Source: an uncultured Granulosicoccaceae bacterium (lineage in GTDB: Bacteria > Pseudomonadota > Gammaproteobacteria > Granulosicoccales > Granulosicoccaceae). Taken from it: 35,763 nt of DNA. Of this stretch, positions 17,962 through 25,338 are shown piece after piece; position 1 is the stretch's first letter; each line of letters opens with the position of its first letter. The stretch lies in NCBI GenBank assembly GCA_938028465.1, contig CALJAA010000076.1, positions 1-35,763 on the forward strand, in the 5' to 3' direction. The translations under genes and the position numbers were made by a program. The notes under the pieces are model-generated. The model was not told the DNA's origin. It saw only the letters and a list, made by a program, of their open reading frames with translations, and searched no databases.

Positions 17962-19224
17962 ATGCTAAACAAAACAACACGCCCACAACTCTCGTGGGCT
18001 TTTTACGACTGGGCTAACTCCACTTTTGCCACAACGGTTATGGCGGGCTTCTTTCCAATATTCTTTAAGCAGTATTGGAGTGGAGACATGGCCGTTACCA
18101 CCAGTACGTTTTATTTGGGTTTAGGTAATTCAGTTGCCAGCCTAATTATCGTCATACTCGCACCATTATTAGGCGCAATTGCTGACTCAAGTGGCAGACA
18201 CAAGCGCTTGTTAATGTGTTTTGCCATGCTTGGCATCTTGGCTACCAGCAGTTTCTTTTTTGTCGCGCAAGGAATGTGGCCTGTTGCCGTGTTGGTTTAT
18301 GTTGTGGCTATTATCGGTTTTTCCGGTGCGAATGTTTTTTACGATGCGTTACTTCCCATTCTTGCCCCTAAGTCTCAACACCACAGCCTTTCAGCTCTTG
18401 GTTTTGCACTCGGCTATTTAGGTGGTGGAATATTGTTCTTGCTTAACGTTGCAATGACGTTAAAACCTGCCATGTTCGGTTTAGCCAATGCTGCCGAAGC
18501 GGTTCGGTGGTCGTTTGTTACGGTGGCTATTTGGTGGACAGTGTTTACGATTCCATTATTGCTAAACGTAAAAGACAATCCAAATGCAACAAAGAAAAAC
18601 GTCACAATTGCCAGCTCACTACGCCAATTATTTGAAAGCGCCAAACGAATATTTGCCAATAAAAATGTCGCTATCTTTTTACTCGCGTATTGGTTCTACA
18701 TCGATGGCTTAGCCACGATAATTAGAATGGCTGTTGATTACGGTCTTTCAATCGGATTGCCTACAAACAGCTTGATCACAGCTTTGCTCATCGTGCAATT
18801 TGTTGGCTTTCCTTCTACTTTGTTTTTTGGTCGATTTGGGCATCGATATGGTGCAAAACTTGGGCTATGGATCGCACTAACAGCTTATGTTGTTGCGACA
18901 GTTGCTGCATCACTTATGCAAACAACGATGCATTTTTACGTGTTAGCCGTTGTGCTTGGTTTATTTCAAGGTGGCGTGCAATCGCTTAGCCGCTCACTCT
19001 TTAGCCAGCTAATACCTCAAGATAGAAGCGGTGAGTATTTTGGCTTTCTTAATATGCTGGGTAAATCTGCGGCAGTGGTGGGGCCTGTTTTAGTGGGTAT
19101 TGTTGGTGTGCTAAGTGGCAGCACGCGTGTTGGTATCGTATCCATAGTGGTGCTGTTTGTTATCGGAATGGTACTGCTTAAGTTTGTTAAGGAACCTTCC
19201 TCGACGGAAGCTGCATCTGCTTAA
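17962..19224 (+). CDS. UMF1-type major facilitator transporter
   Basis: A 420-residue integral membrane protein with about 12 transmembrane helices. The opening LSWAFYDWANSTFATTVMAGFFPIFF (split here as LSWAFYDWANSTFA and TTVMAGFFPIFF) is the hallmark of the UMF1/Atg22-like branch of the major facilitator superfamily. The loop after helix 2, ADSSGRHKRLL, and the repeat-related GRFGHRYG in the second half fit the fold. The related yeast protein Atg22 exports amino acids from the vacuole; bacterial substrates are not established. It lies 45 bp after the LysR gene. No clear ribosome-binding site is seen. Confidence 0.88.
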   Translation: MLNKTTRPQLSWAFYDWANSTFATTVMAGFFPIFFKQYWSGDMAVTTSTFYLGLGNSVASLIIVILAPLLGAIADSSGRHKRLLMCFAMLGILATSSFFFVAQGMWPVAVLVYVVAIIGFSGANVFYDALLPILAPKSQHHSLSALGFALGYLGGGILFLLNVAMTLKPAMFGLANAAEAVRWSFVTVAIWWTVFTIPLLLNVKDNPNATKKNVTIASSLRQLFESAKRIFANKNVAIFLLAYWFYIDGLATIIRMAVDYGLSIGLPTNSLITALLIVQFVGFPSTLFFGRFGHRYGAKLGLWIALTAYVVATVAASLMQTTMHFYVLAVVLGLFQGGVQSLSRSLFSQLIPQDRSGEYFGFLNMLGKSAAVVGPVLVGIVGVLSGSTRVGIVSIVVLFVIGMVLLKFVKEPSSTEAASA

Positions 19225-19237
19225 TATGCAGTTTTTG

Positions 19238-20140
19238 CTAACTGGCTTTTGTTATTTTGCGTTTACCAAAGGAACCGCTAACAATAGCCACGCCCAAAAC
19301 ACATAAGGCCGTGCCCGTTATAACGTTAAGAGTAAGCGGTTCTTCAAATAGCCACCATGCTTCAATGGCAACCACGGGTGGTACTAGGAAGAACAAAGCA
19401 GAGACACGCCCCGCCTCACCGACTTTAATAAGCCACATCAGCAGAAACACGGCACCAAGGGATAACACTAATACTAACCACACCATGACAAGCTGTAGTT
19501 TAGGGGTCCAATCAATTGCGTAAGACTCCCAAGCCCATGCAAATGGCAGTAAAAATAATGCGCTGGCGATGTACTGAGCAATCATATTAAAGTGCAAATC
19601 AATCGATTGGCAAAAACGCTTTTGATATAAGGTGCCAAGCGTAATCCCAAATAGCGCTGCAACACAAAAACCAATGCCCTTTGCCGATATCACATCATCG
19701 GCTTGGCCCCATGCTGCAGTGACAAATGCAACACCTATAAAACCTAGTGTAATACCAATTAATTTAGCTTTACTAAGCTTCTCTGATAACCAAACTGCGG
19801 CGAGCAACACAGTGAGTACTGGCTGTATTCCAACGATGAGAGATGATAAACCAGCGCCTATACCTTCGTTAACTCCGGCAAACACACCACCGAGATAAAC
19901 GGCCTGCAACAATACGCCAGCCACTGCAGCATGTGCTAGCTGCTTCCAATGTAGCTTCATGGTTTTGAGCTTTGGGAACAATATGCTCAGCGCTAATAAG
20001 GCTAACGCTGCTAGTGCAAATCTTATTGAAAGGAAACTTGCAGGCTCTGCTGTTTCCATACCAAAGCGCGCCATAATAAAACCAGTGCTCCACAGTAGTA
20101 CGAACATCAAGGGAATAAAGGAGCGCAATACAGCAGCCAT
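19238..20140 (-). CDS. DMT-superfamily transporter (EamA type)
   Basis: A 300-residue membrane protein with about ten hydrophobic helices in two EamA repeats (about 8-140 and 152-290). The first repeat shows FVLLWSTGFIMARFG, and helix 4 shows LSSLIVGIQPVLTVLLAA, the usual pattern. Members of this group export amino acids and other small metabolites. It is the last gene of the minus-strand glutamate mutase operon: the start lies only seven bases after the ligase stop. That position suggests it exports, or possibly imports, the operon's product or a related acid, but the substrate is not known. Confidence 0.88.
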   Translation of the reverse strand: MAAVLRSFIPLMFVLLWSTGFIMARFGMETAEPASFLSIRFALAALALLALSILFPKLKTMKLHWKQLAHAAVAGVLLQAVYLGGVFAGVNEGIGAGLSSLIVGIQPVLTVLLAAVWLSEKLSKAKLIGITLGFIGVAFVTAAWGQADDVISAKGIGFCVAALFGITLGTLYQKRFCQSIDLHFNMIAQYIASALFLLPFAWAWESYAIDWTPKLQLVMVWLVLVLSLGAVFLLMWLIKVGEAGRVSALFFLVPPVVAIEAWWLFEEPLTLNVITGTALCVLGVAIVSGSFGKRKITKAS

Positions 20141-20147
20141 GCTGCTA

Positions 20148-21719
20148 CTAGCTCCTAGATAGTTCGCGTTTCAGCTCATCCTTGTTAATTTGATTTTCGT
20201 CGCTTTGCACCAATGGCAACGATTTACGATACACAATACGGCTTGGAATCATATAAGACGCTAGATGCTTCTTGAGCTCAAACGTAATCTCTTTCTCTGA
20301 GATCTCGCTGGGCGATGAATACACCATAACGATTTCTTCTTCAATCTGCGGGTTATCCATGCCGAAAACAGCACATTGTTGTATCTGCGGTAGGTGCTTT
20401 GAAACAACAGATTCGATTTCATAGGGTGATACGCGAAAACCGCTGGTTTTAATCATGTCATCACGACGAGAGACAAAGTAAAAATACCCCTCTTCATCTT
20501 TGTATACATAATCGCCAGTTGCCACCACGATTTCATCAGCCAGCTGCCCTTCTAGCTCGACTACATTCTTTAAAATCTGTACTGATTTGAATCGCTCTGC
20601 TGTATCTTCTGGAGCATTCCAAAACCCGCGATAGATGTAGCTGCCTCGATGGATTAACTCGCCGACTTCACGTACCTTACACTCTTGTCCTTCTTCATTT
20701 AAAACGTATAGTTCAACGTCTGGTATCGCTTTGCCGATAGATTCAGGTCGAATCTTTATCTGAGCAGGGTCTAGAAAAGTGGAGCGGAATGCCTCGGTTA
20801 AGCCGTGCATCGAGTAAAAACTGGCATTTTTAAATGTTTTCTCACAATCATCGATCATCTTCGTCGTGACGTTACCACCAGATGATGTGATCGTACGAAC
20901 CTTGTCAAACAACTCCACATTTGTATGTGCGTAGAGATCTTCGTCAAACATCTGCGAAATATTAACAGGCATTAGTGGAAGAACCGTAACGCCATCATTT
21001 ATTAGATGATTGAAAAAATCTTCCGGCAAAATAAACCGATGTAAGGCTAAGGTTGCACGGTTCATCAATGAACAGAAAATTTGATTTAGACCGTAATCGA
21101 GGTTAAATATGAGTAGCCCAGAAATGACGTCATCTTCGTTGAGATCCAGATACTGTGTAACCACGCGTGCGGAATCAATCAGGTTACGATGCGATATAAC
21201 GATACCTTTTGGCGTGCCTGTTAAGCCAAAGGAATACGTAATAACCGCATTTTCATGGCCATTGATATCACAACTGAATGGTTTGTTGTAATACTTGTAG
21301 ATTTCTTCAAACGATGGGATGTCTTTGCCGGCGTTTTCTATCGATACGATATGCCCTTCAAAGTTAATTTCCTCGATACTTTCAAGCTTTAATTTGTCAG
21401 TGATGATGCATTGGATACCACAGTCATCAATGATGTATTGAACCTGCTCAGGTTTGAGCAGGCGCGTTAATGGTACCAATATATAATCAGTTGAAAGGAT
21501 CGCTAATATGGCAATGACCTGCGAGGTATCTTTGTTGGAGTAAATCCCTACTCGTGCACCTTTTGGTAAGTCCAGCTCTTGCAGATACAGCGCAACCTGA
21601 TTTACCCGAGCCAACAGCTCAGCGTAAGTAAGCTGTTTTTCTTTATGTGTTAGTGCAATCTTGTCTGGGTGCGATTGAGCAGCGTTTTCTAGAAGAATAC
21701 GAATACAGTTTATTGACAT
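20148..21719 (-). CDS. Stand-alone AMP-forming acyl/aminoacyl ligase
   Basis: A 523-residue member of the ANL (adenylate-forming) superfamily. The P-loop-like A3 motif is YSFGLTGTPKG (162-172), A5 is HGLTEA (305-310), TGD is at 401-403, and the hinge segment SRRDDMIKTSGFR is at 417-429. Lys513 sits where the catalytic C-terminal lysine is expected. The overall pattern (LLKPEQVQYII, ISHRNLIDSAR, LDYGLNQIF) resembles the AMP-ligases found beside exosortase systems, but no exosortase gene is seen. Its 5' end overlaps mutL by 10 bp, so it belongs to the mutase operon. It has no attached carrier domain. Substrate unknown; an acid made by the mutase branch is the natural guess. Confidence 0.88.
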   Translation of the reverse strand: MSINCIRILLENAAQSHPDKIALTHKEKQLTYAELLARVNQVALYLQELDLPKGARVGIYSNKDTSQVIAILAILSTDYILVPLTRLLKPEQVQYIIDDCGIQCIITDKLKLESIEEINFEGHIVSIENAGKDIPSFEEIYKYYNKPFSCDINGHENAVITYSFGLTGTPKGIVISHRNLIDSARVVTQYLDLNEDDVISGLLIFNLDYGLNQIFCSLMNRATLALHRFILPEDFFNHLINDGVTVLPLMPVNISQMFDEDLYAHTNVELFDKVRTITSSGGNVTTKMIDDCEKTFKNASFYSMHGLTEAFRSTFLDPAQIKIRPESIGKAIPDVELYVLNEEGQECKVREVGELIHRGSYIYRGFWNAPEDTAERFKSVQILKNVVELEGQLADEIVVATGDYVYKDEEGYFYFVSRRDDMIKTSGFRVSPYEIESVVSKHLPQIQQCAVFGMDNPQIEEEIVMVYSSPSEISEKEITFELKKHLASYMIPSRIVYRKSLPLVQSDENQINKDELKRELSRS

Positions 21720-22912
21720 GATGCGTACTCCTTAGCGCCGATTGTCCAGATGTCGTAGTTGGCATCCAGTACTGTTACCGGCTTGTGGTCTGAATTTAAG
21801 ATTTTTCGATAGAAAAAAGCCACCACATCTTCGATGTCTTCAACAGTCAGTACTTTTGTTATCCCACCCGTAAAGACAATTGAATTCATGGCCAGGAGTT
21901 TTAGTGTTACATTCGCTGTTCGATAGTGTGACATCTCGCATAGCACTAAGAATATGGCTAACTGCATAATAACCTTTGTCGCACGTTCGCTGTTTTCTTT
22001 GTAGATGCTTTCGGTTACTTTAAGATGCATCAGCAACTCATAGGCAAATTCATTTTGTTCAGCGGTAAAAATCAAAGACTCTCTTGATTTAAATACACCG
22101 AGCTTTTTAAATACGATCCGATCATGACCTTGTTCAGTGACAATATTGTCGCGAACCAAATCTTTCGAGTAATGAACATCAGTGGTTGCACCGCCGATAT
22201 CGAGCAATATAAATGGATCTGTTACTGAAAATGTCGCATTGATCTCCGGTAACGATTTATTTACAACGTAAGGCGTTGAATAGATTTGATTGCCGGTGAT
22301 CTTGTAGAGATCCTTAATGTCTTCCTTACCTTCAATATCTTGTTGATATAGGTTGGTTAAATACTCCTTTAGGTGTTTTTCTACGATATGAAGGCGATTA
22401 TCAATAACATTTGGCAATACAAGCAGTTTATCTATTCGCGATGCAAGGCCCATAGCATCTGGACCGTTGCCTACATAAACAATATTCGAGTAGTTTAGCT
22501 TTTCAAGATAATTATCAAGGCGCTCATCAAATTGACCACCATTGGAATCGATACCACCCACAATAATCACAACATCGATGAGATCACTCGGGATTGAGTA
22601 GTCTTCTATATCTTGAAAGATGATCGAATCAATAACATTGATACCCGCGTTATAGGCAATGTTGGTTGCATATTTTAATGAGTATGAATGGGTAAGCCCG
22701 ATTATAAGCGTACTTAAGCCACCATTAGCCGATGAGCATATATGGATATCATCTGATTCAAAGCGTTGCACGGTATCACTACACTTGTGCATTAAGTCAT
22801 CGAGTATCTGCTTATTGAAATCCCGAAAATGCTGCTCGATGGATTCCTTAGTGCTGACTTTAAAATAGGTACTGCCGATATCAATTAGCAATTTGTCGCT
22901 TGAGGTACTCAC
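21710..22912 (-). CDS. glmL: Glutamate mutase-associated protein MutL (GlmL)
   Basis: A 400-residue protein of the MutL family that sits between or beside the mutase subunits in glutamate mutase operons (not the DNA mismatch repair protein). It has an actin/Hsp70-like ATPase fold: phosphate-1 motif DIGST at 11-15, phosphate-2 motif DIGGATTDVH at 238-247, and VVIIVGGID near 114-122. It is thought to help reactivate or assemble the B12 enzyme; the mechanism is not settled. Start codon GTG, overlapping the glmE stop as GTGA (22909-22912). The end overlaps the ligase start by 10 bp. Confidence 0.9.
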   Translation of the reverse strand: MSTSSDKLLIDIGSTYFKVSTKESIEQHFRDFNKQILDDLMHKCSDTVQRFESDDIHICSSANGGLSTLIIGLTHSYSLKYATNIAYNAGINVIDSIIFQDIEDYSIPSDLIDVVIIVGGIDSNGGQFDERLDNYLEKLNYSNIVYVGNGPDAMGLASRIDKLLVLPNVIDNRLHIVEKHLKEYLTNLYQQDIEGKEDIKDLYKITGNQIYSTPYVVNKSLPEINATFSVTDPFILLDIGGATTDVHYSKDLVRDNIVTEQGHDRIVFKKLGVFKSRESLIFTAEQNEFAYELLMHLKVTESIYKENSERATKVIMQLAIFLVLCEMSHYRTANVTLKLLAMNSIVFTGGITKVLTVEDIEDVVAFFYRKILNSDHKPVTVLDANYDIWTIGAKEYASCQ

Positions 22913-24273
22913 TGCATTATCCCGATATCATGAATGATGTCATTGACGATACTGGTTGTATCTTTGTTTAGGTCACAACACGATTTTTCGTATTCATAGC
23001 AATGATCAGGTATCGGTACATTACCACGCTCAATAATGCGAATATTCTTTTGCGGATCGCGAATGGTGATCATCTTATTGTGATTGATGATATGCGGTGA
23101 GAATGGCACATCGATAATGCCGTTTTTAATTGAGTTAAATACTTTGCGCCATAAGGTATCCGCTGGATCGTTAAACACCGCCTCCATAATGGCGTGTACC
23201 TCTGCTGTAAGTATTTCTTCTTCTTGCTCATCTACCACAGCTGGCAATCCACTGAGTATGTTTAGCGTGTACTGCGTATTGGCCACGGTTTGAGCATTGG
23301 CTTCCTTGGTCGGTATCCCAACGGCTTCTTCTCGGGTTTTCGTGATGATTTTGTCCGCTCCACACATGGAAGCAATTACCGTCGACATATTAATAAGCTG
23401 ATCTGCCGAGTCTCGATTCATCGGAAATGCGCCCATCCACTGATGATAAACCAGATTAATTACCGCATCTTCGCAACCGATTTGCGCGGCATAGTGTTCA
23501 GCCAGTTTGCGAGTAACCGTGCCAGTCACGATGTCCTGAATCATAGAGCCTTGTTGGGCAAATGATACTGAAAACGATTTCACTCCCTCTTCTAGAGACA
23601 ACAACATCTCCAGTAACTGAATAACGATAGTGATAGACGGCGGCACCAGTGTTGCCGTAAGCGGCCCAAACGATTCTCGGTTAATCGGTTTGTTAAGTGT
23701 TGAGTAGTCGGCGCAAACTCGCTCTACATATTTCCAATACAAAAAAGCTTTATCCAAGGGGAAGTTCTTGGAATATGGGAGTAGATAGGTGATCGGGCCA
23801 CCTTCGATCTCAAAAATACCAGACGCAATGGCGATTTCAATAAGTAGCCGTGCATCGGGTGTGCCGTGACGCAAGCTTACCGGATGATTAAAATGCGTCA
23901 TCATCTTACGTGTTGTACGGTAGCCATGGTTGACTAGGGGGTAGCCGTTTAGCATGTCAACTTCGTTGGCTTCACTTAAACGCAACATTTTTTTAGCTGT
24001 GGCGTAATCGTTGAGGCGTGTGTTGGAGTCAATCGTAAGGGGTAGCACATCTACATTGGCATCAACAAAAAATTCGTACAGCGCATACTGTTTTTCATAG
24101 GTTGGGAACCCACCGCGTGGCTGCACCAGCATCTTTCCTTTTTTGGCAAAATGATGCGAGATAAACAGATTTTCGTCAGCGCCTTTTACAAATTCTCTTA
24201 CTTCATCAAAATCAAACGAATCGACATTTTCATTGCCGAGGATGATCTCTCGTTCTTCTTGTAACTGGCTCAT
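22909..24273 (-). CDS. glmE: Glutamate mutase catalytic (epsilon) subunit GlmE
   Basis: A 454-residue GlmE/MutE subunit; with GlmS and adenosylcobalamin it interconverts L-glutamate and (2S,3S)-3-methylaspartate. All substrate contacts of the Clostridium cochlearium enzyme are kept: Arg53, Arg86 and Arg135 (the three-arginine clamp, R66/R100/R149 there), Glu157, Tyr163 and Tyr167. Lys312 and Glu316 in KTREEAVGIPTKEAN match the cofactor-contacting pair. Blocks NREsFGPLTATLVPPS and YHQWMGAFP are also family hallmarks. I chose the ATG at 24273, two bases after the glmS stop; reading back to a TTG at 24342 would add unconserved residues overlapping glmS. Confidence 0.94.
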   Translation of the reverse strand: MSQLQEEREIILGNENVDSFDFDEVREFVKGADENLFISHHFAKKGKMLVQPRGGFPTYEKQYALYEFFVDANVDVLPLTIDSNTRLNDYATAKKMLRLSEANEVDMLNGYPLVNHGYRTTRKMMTHFNHPVSLRHGTPDARLLIEIAIASGIFEIEGGPITYLLPYSKNFPLDKAFLYWKYVERVCADYSTLNKPINRESFGPLTATLVPPSITIVIQLLEMLLSLEEGVKSFSVSFAQQGSMIQDIVTGTVTRKLAEHYAAQIGCEDAVINLVYHQWMGAFPMNRDSADQLINMSTVIASMCGADKIITKTREEAVGIPTKEANAQTVANTQYTLNILSGLPAVVDEQEEEILTAEVHAIMEAVFNDPADTLWRKVFNSIKNGIIDVPFSPHIINHNKMITIRDPQKNIRIIERGNVPIPDHCYEYEKSCCDLNKDTTSIVNDIIHDIGIMQ

Positions 24274-24275
24274 GC

Positions 24276-24683
24276 TTATCTGTGTTCCTGGATGTACGTT
24301 TCGAGCATGTCTAAACCCGTGTTCAAATCGACTTGGTGACAAACCAAGTCAAAACCATAATTTTTATAACGCGGCACGATGTCTTCGGCGTTACCACTAC
24401 CCACGGTAAGGTTGCCACCAATCATCATGGTTAGATTGTCAAGGCTCTTATACTTAGCTTTGAGTAGTTTGACTTCGCGCCCCCATCCCTCAGCTTCACC
24501 ATTGAGAGAGGAAATCAGTAGTATTTCAGCACCGGTTTCAACCACCGCATCGAAGAACTCTTCTAGATAGGTGTTGACGCCTAAATTGAATACTTCATAG
24601 CCCCTCGCATTGAGAGAGAGATCCATTAATCGGTTGGCGACAACGTGTATATCATTGCCAATTACACCCGTTACAACTTTCAT
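24276..24683 (-). CDS. glmS: Glutamate mutase B12-binding (sigma) subunit GlmS
   Basis: A 135-residue cobalamin-binding subunit with the Rossmann-like fold of GlmS/MutS. The base-off/His-on motif reads D-x-H-x-x-A here (Asp11, His13, Ala16) in place of DxHxxG; His13 is the lower axial ligand to cobalt. The nucleotide-tail site ISSLNGE (near residue 57-63) and GGN (near 89-91) are present. It is the first gene of the operon, so the mutase is made as glmS then glmE, separated by two bases. This is the amino-acid mutase subunit, not glucosamine synthase, which shares the symbol. Its promoter lies in the 127-bp gap shared with the RraA-like gene. Confidence 0.93.
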   Translation of the reverse strand: MKVVTGVIGNDIHVVANRLMDLSLNARGYEVFNLGVNTYLEEFFDAVVETGAEILLISSLNGEAEGWGREVKLLKAKYKSLDNLTMMIGGNLTVGSGNAEDIVPRYKNYGFDLVCHQVDLNTGLDMLETYIQEHR

Positions 24684-24810
24684 GCTTTAAGCGCCTTATA
24701 TCCAGCCGATCATAGTATCAAAAGACACCGGGCCCAGCGAAGCTGAGATGGTAGAATTTAGCCTTAAAACCTCGTTTATCGGGGCTAGCGACCTAATCCG
24801 AGAGCAAAGC

Positions 24811-25293
24811 ATGGCTGATTTTACTGCAGATTTTTGTGATAACCATCCTGACAAAGTGTCCGTACTGGGCCCGGGGTACTCAAACTACGGCGGCGCTGCC
24901 ATGTGCCAAGGCGAAGTCGTGACCATCCAACTTGATCGAAACAACAGCGATCTCATCACACTTTTGCGGGATGAAGATGGTACTGGCAAGGTGGTTGTTG
25001 TGGACTCTGATGAAGCCTACTACGCCATTGTAGGTGAAAACTTAATGAAGTTTGCGCTTAAAAATGGCTACGCTGGGATCATTGTTAACGGCTACATAAG
25101 AGATACGCAGCAGATCAAAGACATCCCCGTAGCACTCTATGCGCTAGGCACCTGCTCTAAGAAATTCATACCCGTTACGCAAGGCAAACGCGATGTTTCC
25201 TTGAGTTTTGGAGGCACAGAATTTCGCCCAGGAGATTATGTTTATACCGATACAGATGGGGTGATTGTGACGAGTGGGAAGATTGTTTCTTGA
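24811..25293 (+). CDS. RraA-family protein, probable aldolase/decarboxylase
   Basis: A 160-residue protein of the RraA / class II HMG-CHA aldolase family. Arg97-Asp98 in NGYIRD are the catalytic pair that distinguishes the 4-hydroxy-4-methyl-2-oxoglutarate aldolases (many of which also decarboxylate oxaloacetate) from the RNase E regulator RraA, which lacks it. Block GENLMKFALKNGYAGIIV upstream is the cofactor and substrate loop. Homology begins at the ATG at 24811 (MADFTADFCD), so I prefer it; an ATG at 24748 would add 21 residues. It diverges from the mutase operon. A keto acid from 3-methylaspartate is a plausible substrate, but this is only inferred. Confidence 0.83.
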   Translation: MADFTADFCDNHPDKVSVLGPGYSNYGGAAMCQGEVVTIQLDRNNSDLITLLRDEDGTGKVVVVDSDEAYYAIVGENLMKFALKNGYAGIIVNGYIRDTQQIKDIPVALYALGTCSKKFIPVTQGKRDVSLSFGGTEFRPGDYVYTDTDGVIVTSGKIVS

Positions 25294-25296
25294 TTG

Positions 25297-25321
25297 GTCA
25301 TCCCCGCTTTCGCGGGATGAC
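25297..25321. repeat. Palindromic intergenic hairpin
   Basis: The arms GTCATCCCCGC and GCGGGATGAC form a 10-bp stem with one bulged C and a 4-base loop. It lies between the convergent RraA-like and metallophosphoesterase genes, and neither side has a T-tract. The sequence looks like the short GC-rich palindromes that are scattered between genes in many proteobacteria. It may act as a two-way terminator or mRNA end protector. Confidence 0.6.
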
Positions 25322-25338
25322 AATGCACGAAGATGCTA

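Noticed and set aside
21710-22912. mutL read as the DNA mismatch repair protein
   Set aside because: There is no GHKL ATPase motif; the DIGST and DIGGATTD motifs and the operon place it in the glutamate mutase-associated MutL family.
24274-24342. N-terminal extension of glmE from a TTG
   Set aside because: The extra residues overlap glmS by 67 bases and match nothing in GlmE; the ATG at 24273 fits the family start.
24276-24683. glmS read as glucosamine-6-phosphate synthase, from the shared symbol
   Set aside because: The protein is a 135-residue B12-binding subunit with Asp11-His13, not a 600-residue amidotransferase.
24684-24810. A cobalamin riboswitch upstream of glmS
   Set aside because: The gap of 127 bases is too short and lacks a recognisable B12-box; only promoter-like AT-rich DNA is seen.
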